From NCBI GenBank assembly GCA_015680685.1, contig MNCI01010141.1, forward strand, positions 283,286 through 347,285: a stretch of 64,000 nt of DNA, given 5' to 3'. A program made the translations under genes and the position numbers. The stretch is from Gnetum montanum (taxonomy: Eukaryota > Streptophyta > Gnetopsida > Gnetales > Gnetaceae). Positions 35,597-45,652 of the stretch are shown here, one piece after another (positions within the stretch are counted from its first letter, which is position 1; every line of letters starts with the position of its first letter). Below the pieces are notes generated by a model. The model was not told the origin of the DNA. It was given only the letters and a program-made list of their open reading frames with translations, and did no database searches.

Positions 35597-36455
35597 TGAT
35601 AAATCATGTTTTCATACACTCCAATATCAGGGTGGTTGTGATATTGGGTATGCAATATCATGGCCCAAGATGCAATATCGTACATTTAATATCGCAAGGT
35701 TACTCCTGGGTTTATAAATACAGCCCCCGGGCACATGATTGAGAGCAGTTTTTGGTAGTCAAGTAGTGAAACTCTTGCAAGTTATTCATTTGAGAGTTAG
35801 AATACTTTCTAAGTGCCCGTAGTAGGAGGTCTAAGTGTGAACAAATATTTATTTAAGCATTGATGTACCTGAACACACCATTGTATTGGCAATAAAGATG
35901 AACTCTTCAATTCATCCTTGCAGCACTTGAGACTTTCTTTCTTATGCGTTTATATATTGTGGGTTCATGCAATTTCATTAATGTTATCCATGTAGCAATT
36001 CATTTTGATTAATCAAGAAACTAATTAAAATACACAAGCATGACCCCTTCGAACGTATGTGTGATACTTGGTATCTCAGAAACGATTAGTGTTTGACAAC
36101 CCAGCAGTGTTTACATAAAGTTCAAGATGTGTTCAGGAAGTGGGAATGGTTACTTATGTTAGGCTAGACTAGACCATTATTTACTTAGCATTTAATTACT
36201 CTTACTTTCATTCTTATTCTAGGTGAGTGATTTAATAAAACACAAAATAATAAAAATCTTACGCCTCAGTCACACTTAACCATATAATTGAATTCCACAA
36301 GTGGGATTAGAAAGACAATGAATGGGCAACACACACACACACACACTATTTAGCTCTAGCATACTTAGTAATTATAATCTACAGAATTCGACCAAATCAC
36401 ATGTGAACAACTGTGATTCGTACGGTTGGGCGTAGGGGTACCTCACGGCTCATCA
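35597..36455 (+). repeat. G2 3' LTR
   Basis: It spans from TGATAAATCATG to CTCATCA. It is preceded by AGTTGTTGGGGTA (35584-35596), a short purine tract, and followed by GTGGA. TATAAATA is at 35713-35720. Confidence 0.9.
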
Positions 36456-36460
36456 GTGGA

Positions 36461-37288
36461 CTTCCAATTAGGGTTGATATAGAAGTTTGTGAACTTATTA
36501 TGGGATTGGAAAAAGTAGGATTAGCATTCACATTATATGTAGTAGTACAAAATGAATTTAAAGTATCCGAATGCTAAAAATTCAAAGTACTTACTACACT
36601 ATGCAATCCACTTGATGATGCTCCAATGGATGTCTTCCTTAAGAAGTTAATGTGATAGTAGTAGCAATCATATGAAGGACCTCTAAAATTATTGCATTCT
36701 CATCATGAGTCATTGTTATGGTAATTAGATTAGAGGCATCCATTGGAATATTTAATCAACCTAAAAAAATTAAATGCAAAGGAGAAAGAAAATTTTGTGA
36801 ACGTATACTCTTATATTCTAGATTTGAAATTAGCTACTTCTTAATCTTCAAGAAGAGTCTATTTTATCAGTAGTAATTCCAACTATAATGCCTCTAATTT
36901 AAGTTCTTTAGGAATATCTTCTAGGTTGGTTAGTTTGGATTGCTTATATAAGCTCCTTTTGTTTATTGAAGGTTAAATTCTAGTAGGAAATTTTGAAATT
37001 TTTTGATGATTTACTAACATGTATTGAAATATCATTTCTCCTTGCACTCTCTAGCTACCATTCCTAGAATCCTACCAATTATCTTCAAGGTATTGACTAT
37101 GATGGTCTTAAAATGCAATTTTTCTATAACCCTCTTCTTAATAAGATAGCTTTAGAATCAACCTTTTTTCAATTTTTTACACAAGAAAAAATCACATTTA
37201 ACCATCTTAAAAACAAACCAATACTTATATCATAACTTATCCTAATGAAATAATAAAGTGCATCACTTAATAAAATTTAACTTTTCAG
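36461..37288 (-). pseudogene. G1 gag N-terminus and leader, right of G2
   Basis: It matches 43814-44642 of G1' along its length, starting from cttccaattagggttgatat immediately after the target duplication. The G1' copy of this part has an open minus-strand stretch (44084-44302) with KESKLEGLDLEALMIEETLL. The match ends abruptly at 37288 within AATTTAACTTTT, before the primer site and LTR that G1' still has. Confidence 0.75.
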
Positions 37289-39076
37289 GGTACCTTGGAT
37301 TGCATTTCTAAGAGGCCCTTGGGATCTAGGGTTAAAATTGTGCTACCTGGAAATTTTAATTTTTTCTAGCTATCAAATTTTTCAAGTCTTACACCAGCCA
37401 ACCAATATTAATAGCCTATGTATCATTTCCTAGCTTTCAACATGGTTATCATTTCATACACATTCAAAATATCTACTAGCCACTATTAAATGAATTTTTC
37501 ATTCCTATCAGACACCACCACTCTCAGGTGATTCCAAAACAAACGAAGAGTTTTTCTTACAATTTCCATCAAAATTCCTAGTTCAATTTTGATACAAGTC
37601 ACAACATACAAATTTTTTTTTCACTAATACCACTATTGGAAGCTATTTTAAGAGAAAGAAAATGTGAAATAAAAAGCAAAATTTTCCAAAATAGTGAATT
37701 ATAGTGAGAAAACAACAAATTAGAGTTCGATCAACAATCAAGATATCATAAAAAGAAAGGTAAGTCCAAATGGAAAAGTTTCTTGTCAAAATCATAGAAG
37801 AAGGAACATTTCCTCTACCTCAAGATATCAATGAAGATCTAAGCTTCTTCAAGCAAGAATAGATATAGATCTAGAAACCTTCAAGAGATCCACCAAGCAT
37901 ACCCATAAGTATGAAAGAGGAAGATGCACAATTGATAACAAGACAACTAGCATTGCCAAGTATTTATAGGCACAAGAGGTAAAGTTTGGGCAATTCCAAT
38001 AATAAAGAATTAATAATATATTTTCTAAAAATTAGATAACATATGCTTACAAAGATAATCTAATGATCAAACAATGGATAAGTTAATAAGATAATATAAG
38101 AATAAGCCCACATGTCGAAGAATGGATTCCAAGATAAAATAAAAGAATAACTGAAATAAACCCAAAATATATATTTAACATGTCTCATAACCATATTCTT
38201 ACATTATTCCAAAATCGAATAATGTAAAAATATTAATTAAATAAAATGTACTGTACATTAATAAAAGTACTAGCAGTGGGCCAACATCATCCTTTCAACC
38301 TAGCCTTCACAAGAAGTACAAGGTATTTAGCAAATATCAAGAAATAATGATTATAAAAAGAAATATAAAATAGTAATATTTCCAAATATGTAATGAGAGC
38401 AAGTTTTAAGATCTAAACCTTAAGAAACATGAGCTATAATAAAACATGTATACTTACAAATACATAAGGGGTTTTTCCAAGATATACTACATATAAGCTT
38501 AAAAGCAAATATACCATGATATTTAAAAATATCAATACGTGTAAACAAGGAGTAAAGGGTTCAAACCTTAAGATGTACAACCATAAGCATATGCATAATA
38601 GAGACATTAGAAAGCTCTAGCATTAATCACTAGCTACATATACTATATTATTAAAATAATATATATATATTAAGTATGTCCTTATGCTTAAGATCTACAC
38701 ATACAAAAAAATAACAACCCAAGATTCTTGCTTCAAAACACTAGGATGTTAGACACTTTCACCCTTAAGGAATTTTCATCCTTGAATATAGAAATGAGAT
38801 CTTATCACTCCAAGATAATGTATGCACATAAACCACTATGTATAATAACTTTCAAGGTTTATACCCAAAACACTAGTTAATTCAAAATATCTTATCAAAC
38901 ATAAATGTTGAGAAACCAAAAAGCATTTACTTCTAATCATGAATCTTGTTTCATACCATCCTTTATGATAATTCATAAATCTAACTTCTTACTCTAATTT
39001 TCATTTATAATATTTATTTCAAAATAACCATTTATTTTATAAATTCAAAAATTTAATAATTAGAATTTTATCAATA
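37289..39076. other. Unassigned repeat-like sequence between G1 and the telomere-like block
   Basis: The first 100 bases weakly resemble 20877-20985 of the E3 interior (AGGGTACC..., then GATC..GGG and TTTT runs). Further on, ...GCCAAGTATTTATAGGCACA (about 37956-37975) reads as a TATA-type promoter on the minus strand. No protein region was found. Confidence 0.35.
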
Positions 39077-39560
39077 TAGGGTTTAGGGTTTAGTGTTTTA
39101 GGGTTTATGGGGTTTTAGGGTTTAGGGTTTAGGATTCATGGGCTTTTAGGGTTTAGGATGTTTATGGTTTAGGGTTCAAGGTGTTTAGGGTTTAGGGGTT
39201 TTAGGATTTAGGGTTTTTAGGGTTTAAGTTTTAAGGTTTAAGATTTTTAGGGTTTAGGGATTTTAGGGTTTAAGATTTAAGGTTTAGCATTTAGGGTTTT
39301 AGGTTTTGGATTTTGGGTTTAGGGTCTTTAAGGTTTAGGGGTTTTAGGGATTATAGATTAGTGTTTAGGGTTCAAGGTTCATGGTTTAGGGTTTTAGGGT
39401 TTAGGATTTTTAAGGTTTTTAGTGTTTAGGCTTTAGGATTTTAGTGTTTAGGGTTTAGGATGTAGGGCTTTAGGGTTTAAGGTTTAGGGTTTTTAGGATT
39501 TAGGGTTTTTAGGGTTTAGGGTTTTTAGGGTTCAGGGTTTTTAGGGTTCAGGGTTTATAG
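39077..39560 (+). repeat. Interstitial telomere-like repeat, degenerate TTTAGGG
   Basis: About 480 bases consist almost wholly of TTTAGGG and variants (TTTTAGGG, TTTAGGA, TTTAAGG, TTTAGTG, TTCAGGG) in the same strand sense, with no other sequence inserted. TTTAGGG is the standard plant telomere unit. The variation shows an old internal block. A further short piece, TTTAAGGTTTAGGGTTTAG, lies at 40213-40231. Confidence 0.9.
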
Positions 39561-40235
39561 CATGGTCATATAAATAATATTAGAAGAATTAACAAAAATC
39601 ACTACCATACCTCATAAACATGGTACTTTTCTTTCGAAAGCTTCCTTTCCTCATTATCTTACTTGAATTTCCCCTATAAAAGTTGAAACAAATCTCCAAT
39701 CAATGATCTAAAGCCATACTCTAATATCAAATTGTCATACCTCATAATTAACCATTGCTAGATTTATAAAATCTCTTAAGAGGCATGATTAAATTTTTGA
39801 AATATCCATACATGCCATATGTAAAACCTAAAATTAAAAATTAAATTATTGAAGGACCTTAAACACCAAGTATGAAACTTATAAACTAATATTCATACTT
39901 GAACATCTTAAGTACTGAGGGATAGATCACTTAACCAAAATCCATGGAATATTATTCCAACATCATAAGTACAAATTCTTAATGTACAAAATATAAAAGA
40001 TACATAAGTTAACCATGATGGCCATTTACAAATCGATAACATGAATGTAAAAATATAAAAATGTTGAAATCCTTGTCTACAAAGCTTCTTTAAAGCTAAT
40101 GCTTCCATATCACACTACAATTTAACATTTGCAACAACATCTAAAAATTCCATCAAAGCTTCCTAACTAAAATCTACATGAAACACACGTAGGAAAGGTT
40201 TAGAGTTTAGTGTTTAAGGTTTAGGGTTTAGAATT
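39561..40235. other. Unassigned, ends in short telomere-like text next to G1'
   Basis: No coding text is visible. The phrase CTCTAATATCAAATTGTCAT (39719-39738) resembles a decayed inverted initiator-Met primer site next to an LTR end (CTCTGATACCA...), which would mean a buried minus-strand element. This is only a suggestion. The last 25 bases are TTTAGGG-like. Confidence 0.3.
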
Positions 40236-41700
40236 CATCTAAATCATAGACTATTGCTAATAATTCCTATTCAGTGGTCATGTAATTACTTTGAGCTTGA
40301 TCTAAACTTTTAGGAACATATTAAATTACCCTAGGTTTGTTGTCAATGTACTATTCAAGTAGTACACATACAAAAATGTCACTAGCATCATATATTAAAT
40401 AAAAATGGAAATCTCAATTAGGATAATTAAAAGATGTGTAAATTTTACCTTAGATTTAAACTCTTGAATGACTTGCTAGCATTGATCAATACATACAAAA
40501 GGAAATTCCGTTTCTAACAATTTATATAAAGGCTTGGCTATTTTTTAGAAGTCCTTTATGAACCTTCAATAATACCTATCATGTCCTAAAAAAGACCTTA
40601 AGGTTTTTAGATTTGTAGGTGATGGCAATGTTGTTCTTACTTTTACCTTTCCCTTATCCATTTCAATTCTCCCTTTTGAGATTACATGGCCTAGTGCAAT
40701 ATCACTAATGACCATCAAATGTCTCCTTTCTCAACTCAGCTTCAAATCCTTTTCAATGCATCTATGGAATAAATATTTCATCCTATCTAATATTTGTTGA
40801 AAACTATATTCATATAAGGAGAAGTCATCCATAAATACTTTGATGAATTCCTCCAGCATATTAGAGAATATAGAAATCATAGCCCATTGAATGGTGGTGG
40901 ATGCATTCCAAAGTCCAAAAGGCACATGGTGGTAGGCAAAGGTACCATAAGGGCAACTAAAAGTTGTCTTCTTCTAGTCTTCAAGAGCTATGGCTACTTG
41001 ATTATATTCACTTAAGCCATCAAGAAAATAATAATACTCATGACCCTCATGTTTCTTCAAACTTTGATCAATGTAAGGCAATGGGAAGTAAATATTTTTT
41101 TTTGTATTTTGATTTAATTTCTTATAATCAATGCATAGTCATCCTTTGCATCATTTTTTAGGAACTACCATGAGGAGATTGATCCATTTACTATCCACTA
41201 TGGGATAGATGATGTCTTCCTTCCATAATTTGGATATCTCATCTTTTAATATTTTTTAAGAGCTAAATTAATTCTTCATGGGAAAATTCTCATAGGTCTA
41301 GCATTTTCCTTCAAATACATGTGTTGAAAAATATTAGGTGATATGCTATCATGGAGATCCTCATAGCTCCACATGAAGACCTTAGATTTTCTTTTTAACA
41401 TTATTACCAATTGACTTTCTCACTCAATAATTAAGTTGACATTAATTATCAATGACTTATTATCTCCAATGAATACAAATTTTAGTTTCAATGCAATTTT
41501 TTGAGTTGAGTTTGATTAATTTCTTATTTAATCACTTCATTTCCCAATGTTCCAAATCCTTGGTTCAGAATTTTTTCTAAGAGATTTTATTTTTCTTCTG
41601 TAGAGCAATCAAGAGATTGAATCTCAACATTATTAATTATAAGAATCTCTCTTTCTTTAGCCAAATGAAGTTGGGATTGTATACAGAACCTTATCTTCCT
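40236..41700 (-). pseudogene. G1' RT and start of RNase H
   Basis: The RT core is best kept at 40731-40925: MPFGLWNASTTIQWAMISIF, then EFIKVFMDDFSLYEYSFQQIL, with both catalytic Asp present, unlike G1. The RNase H part keeps QSNYMTTE and AIVYDLDE and is then cut at the left break. Upstream, RT continues without the E3 interruption to about 41700. Stops are present. Confidence 0.8.
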
Positions 41701-42110
41701 TGGCATCCTTTCATAGCTTATCATCTAGATTATTGAAAATATTAATTGTCAAAGAGAGATTGGAAAATAAAATTTATAACTAGCCTATTGTACAATGTAT
41801 GATGGCATTGGTTGTTGTAAGCCATGGTCTTCCTAGTATAACTAGAAAAAAATTAAAACCCTTCACTTCCAATACTACAAAGTCCACAAAATACTTTCCT
41901 TTTTTAACTTCTACAATTAGGTCTTCAATAACTCTTATTGGTTTGACCATAGAACCATCAGTCAAAGATATTAACATGTTAATTTTTTTAAAATTTTCTA
42001 GTTCCAAAGCTTCATCCACTTATCTAGGCATTACATTTATGCTATTCCCTAACTCTAGCAAGGCATTTATAATTTTCCTTTCATTTATTTTAATGAAAAT
42101 AGTTAGAACC
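41701..42110 (-). pseudogene. G1' aspartic protease region
   Basis: The minus-strand open stretch 41780-42019 has DGSMVKPIRVIEDLIVEV, GKYFVDFVVLEV and ILGRPWLTTTNAIIHC, with GRPWL better kept than in G1. The active-site text is ELGNSINVMP, so the catalytic Asp is replaced by Glu. Confidence 0.75.
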
Positions 42111-44350
42111 CTAGAATCTTGGTATTTAGGTACTTCTTGGCTTTAAATTAATTGAGATACATTTTTGATTAAATAAACTTGTTTAGGTATTTTTTTTTTC
42201 TTTCCTTTATCTTGTGCACAAATCTGTAAGGTATTTCCCATAGAATGGGGTATCCTTAACCACTTATTCTAGAGCGATGTGCAAGTAGAGTTTTCTAAAC
42301 ATTTTCTCTATTTGAGATTTAGTTAGAAAATCTTCACTCAATCCTTTTGGGAATGGAGGGTTGTACCTATCTTTTCTTTTGTTATATTGGAAATTTATTA
42401 CTGGAGTTGGAGGGCTGATTTAGTTGTGTTTGTTAAGAATTATTAAGATGAAAGTTCTTACCACTTGGTTATATTAGTTTCTCTCTAAATGTTACTTTCT
42501 TTTTTGGCTCAATAATCTTTTCACTTCTAGTAGTAATGTACAAATTTATTTATTTTCCTTCTTATGTGATGTGAAATTTGGTTTAGGTTGAAAAGGCAAC
42601 TCATTCTTGGTTTAATATTGAAAACTTCACCTTGTTTCATCCATGAATTGCCTACTATCTTCTATAAATGAAGTGAAACATTTGGATGAGTTTATCTAGA
42701 TGTTCACTTGTTTGGCTCCTAAAATGTTTGAAGTTATTTTGGAAAAATTATGGTTGTTGAAATGGTAGCCCTTGTTGGAATGAGTTTTTTTGTTGATTCC
42801 TATATTGTTAAAAGGCCTTCTTGTACCTACTTATGGCAATAGGCTAATGTTGGATAGGTAGTGCAATTGTGTTGTTGGCTACCACATATACTACACATTT
42901 CACCTTGTACCACATGGACTTTTTTCTTAATTAATTGAGTTAATTCATCAACTTTCTTATTTAATTTTTTGGTCTGTTAAGTCATGCCTTACATTATGTT
43001 AGGTCTAGATCATCGTTTACTCTAATCAACCAATAAATCTATTATCCTCCAGCCATTCTCTAGTATGACATTTAATATGTTTTCACCACATGCAAAGTCA
43101 ACATTTTGTCAACAATAGAATAGTAGCCCTTCTACAAAGATTTGGATAAGTTGGTCATCTAGAAATTTATGGTTGGGGTTCTTTAAACATAGCCATTTAA
43201 AACTGTTGAAGATAATCTCATAATCCTCATCCTCTCATTAGGTAAAACTCATTACTTCTTTTCTTAATGAATAGAGTCTATCATTGAAAAGGAATCATTG
43301 GAGAAAGGAAACTTTACACTCATCCCATAAGCTAATTTGTGTTCTAAGGATCTATAGCCAAAAATTAGCCTTATCTTTCAAGGTTTATTTAAAAGAAATC
43401 ATTTTAGTCCTATCTCCACTTTGAGGTGCTAACATTGCAAGGCTGGTTTTAAATTCTCTTACCTGAGTTACCAAATCTTCATCATTGATTCCACTATAGG
43501 TAGGTAGCAAGTGAATGTTCTTAACTTCCATGTCCCTACCTTGGAAAAAAGTTAATGGTCCTTGAGGTATTACTAATGTTTTTTGGTTGAGTAGTTTACC
43601 AAATGTTTGTCCTTGATTTACCTACATATTGTGTTACTAATTTGAAATCCCAAAGATGGTATGACCATTTGTGATTGGAATGTATAGGAAGGTGTCCTAA
43701 TTATAAATGTTAAAGCATTTATTGGGTTTATTATTATAAGATTTACAATTATGGCTAGAATTTAGATTGAAGTAGATGAAGCAACTATATGATTGAAAAT
43801 ATGATATAGTGGAGTTCCAATTAGGGTTGATATAGAAGTTTGTAAAATTATTATGGGATCGACAAAAGAAGGGTTAGCATTAACATTAGATGTAGGAGTA
43901 CCAAATGAACTTAAAGTATTTAAATGCTAAAAATTCAAACTACTTACTACACTATGAAACCCACTTGATGATGCTCCAATGGATGTTTTTCCTCGAGAAG
44001 TTGATGTGATAGCAACAACAATCCTACTAAGGACTTATGAAATTATTGCATTCTCACCGTGAGTCATTGCTATGATAATGGAACTAGAGGCATCCATTAG
44101 AATATTTAATTGATCTAAAAATAAAATAAAATGCAAAGGAGAAAGAAAATTTTGTGAATGTATCCTCTTGTATTCTAGATTTGAAATTAGATACTTCTTG
44201 GTTTTCAAGAAGAGTCTCTTCTATCATTAGTGCTTCCAAATCTAACCCCTCTAATTTAGATTCTTTAGGGATATCTTCTAGGTTGGTTATTTTGGATTGC
44301 ATATATAAGCTTCTTATGTTTCTTGGGAGTTGAATTCTAGTAGGAAGTCA
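42111..44350 (-). pseudogene. G1' gag
   Basis: It corresponds to G1 gag on both sides of G2. The knuckle near 42850-42900 reads CSICGSQQHNCTTY, where the last Cys of CX2CX4HX4C is Tyr. The N-terminal open stretch is 44084-44302. The order on the minus strand is leader, gag, protease, as in Athila-type elements. Confidence 0.7.
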
Positions 44351-44706
44351 TGAAATTTTTTCATGATTTACTGACATGGATTTCAATATCCTTTCTCCAT
44401 GCACTCTCTAGCTACCTTTCCTAGAATCCTACCATTTATCTTAAAGGTATTAACTATGATGGTCTTAAATGCAATTATTCTATAAACCTCTTCCTAATAA
44501 GCTGATTATATATTCAACCTTTTTTTTAATTTCTTTACACAAGAAACAATCACATTTAATGATATTAAAAATAAACTAGTACTTATTCTAAAACCATAAC
44601 TTATCCTAAGGAAACAATAATGTGCATAACTTAATAAAATTTAACCTTTCTATGAAAATAATTAAAAAGCATACCAAATCCTTGATGCTAATAAACTTTT
44701 TCAACC

Positions 44707-44724
44707 TTCTTAGCAATGGTGTCA
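44707..44724 (-). other. G1' primer-binding site, tRNA-Asp type, decayed
   Basis: The minus strand reads TGACACCATTGCTAAGAA, seven transitions away from the plant tRNA-Asp complement. The LTR end (CTCATCA) lies three bases away. Confidence 0.7.
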
Positions 44725-44727
44725 AGT

Positions 44728-44764
44728 TGATGAGCCAACAAAAATTCTGGTGCTAGATTACCTT
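44728..44764 (-). repeat. G1' 5' LTR, only its end kept
   Basis: On the minus strand the LTR ends ...GGCTCATCA next to the primer site. Only 37 bases remain before G3 starts with TGATGAG, so G3 appears to have inserted here. Confidence 0.6.
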
Positions 44765-45517
44765 TGATGAGAGCGGTTACTCTAGCAGTTATTCTAATTA
44801 TTAGAGTAGTTACTCTAGTAGTTTATTCTAATTATTAGAGTAGTTACTCTAGCGGTTTATTCTAATTATTAGAGTGGTTACTCTAGCTATTACTTTAGCA
44901 TTTTTTTCTAATTATTAGAGCGATTACTCTAGTTATTAGAGTAGTTGCTCCCAAGCCTATAAATACAGTGCCCAGGCGCACAATTGAGAGAAGTATTTTA
45001 GCAGTTAAGTAGCAAAACTCATTTATTTTATGCACTTTACATTTCTGTTATTAGAACAGTAATTAATTTTGATTAATTAAGAAAATCATTAAATTACACA
45101 AGCATGACCACTTTGAGCATGAGTGTAATGCTTGGTAACCCAGTAATGATTAGTGTTTGGTAATCCTAGCAGTGTTGCACTAGTTTAGAATGTGTGCGGC
45201 AAGTGGGAACAGATACTGGTGTTAGGATTAGTTAGAACTTAGTTAATGAGTAGTTAAGTTAAATTAGTGACTTAGTTATCTTTCTCCTTCCCTACTAGTG
45301 CAGGACATAAAAACATAAAAGCTATAAAAATCATATGCCTCAAGCTTACTTAACCATACAATCATGACATACAGGTAAGCTTGGGAAGATAATGATCAAC
45401 CAACCCGTCCTTGTTCCACAAGGGCACATAAGCACTTAGTCCTTGGAAGTCAACCAGATTGTGCATGAAATGCTTGTATTTGTATGGTTGAGCATAGGGG
45501 TACCTTGTCGCTCATCA
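44765..45517 (+). repeat. G3 5' LTR
   Basis: It spans from TGATGAGAGCGG to CTCATCA, 753 bases. TATAAATA is at 44958-44965. The part from about 44950 is like the G2 LTR; the part before it is private to G3 and is made of tandem repeats. Confidence 0.8.
44772..44948 (+). repeat. Tandem repeat in the G3 U3, about 35-bp unit
   Basis: Four to five units of the form GTTACTCTAGCAGTTTATTC followed by TAATTATTAGAGTA lie just upstream of the TATA box. TCTAATTATTAGA in each unit is an imperfect dyad. Such arrays in U3 are typical of promoter or enhancer regions that expand and contract. Confidence 0.75.
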
Positions 45518-45518
45518 T

Positions 45519-45536
45519 TAGCACTATTGCTGAGGA
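45519..45536 (+). other. G3 primer-binding site, tRNA-Asp type, decayed
   Basis: TAGCACTATTGCTGAGGA lies one base after the LTR. It differs from the plant tRNA-Asp complement by six transitions. Confidence 0.75.
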
Positions 45537-45652
45537 CTTAGTGATTTGTACACTAACTAGAACATAGGAAATCATTCACATCATTGGAACAAACCCTTAG
45601 GGTTGGTTGAGAAAATAATAAACAAAAATACTTGCACATTGAATAGACAAGT

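Larger units (their letters stand above)
28550..36455 (+). mobile_element. G2: complete but dead Ty3/gypsy element (Athila/Tat-like)
   Basis: 7,906 bases hold LTR, PBS, gag, protease, RT, RNase H, integrase, purine tract and LTR. Target duplication GTGGA lies at 28545-28549 and 36456-36460. G1' has the same site unfilled at 43809-43813. The order (integrase after RNase H) and the tRNA-Asp primer site place it in the Ty3/gypsy non-chromovirus group; no chromodomain was seen. Every protein region has stops. Confidence 0.9.
40236..44764 (-). mobile_element. G1': second partial copy of the G1 family, lacking E3 and G2
   Basis: It is the same family and strand as G1, roughly nine in ten bases alike by eye. 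It runs from inside RNase H (left break at 40236) through RT, protease, gag and leader to the primer site and the first 37 bases of the LTR, where G3 begins. Single CATGA (41039-41043) and GTGGA (43809-43813) mark the unfilled E3 and G2 target sites. Confidence 0.85.

Noticed and set aside
39077-39560. True chromosome end
   Set aside because: The repeat is degenerate and has retroelements on both sides, so it is internal.
18469-44764. G1 and G1' as the two LTRs or halves of one element
   Set aside because: Both carry protein regions in the same order and strand; they are two copies, not terminal repeats.
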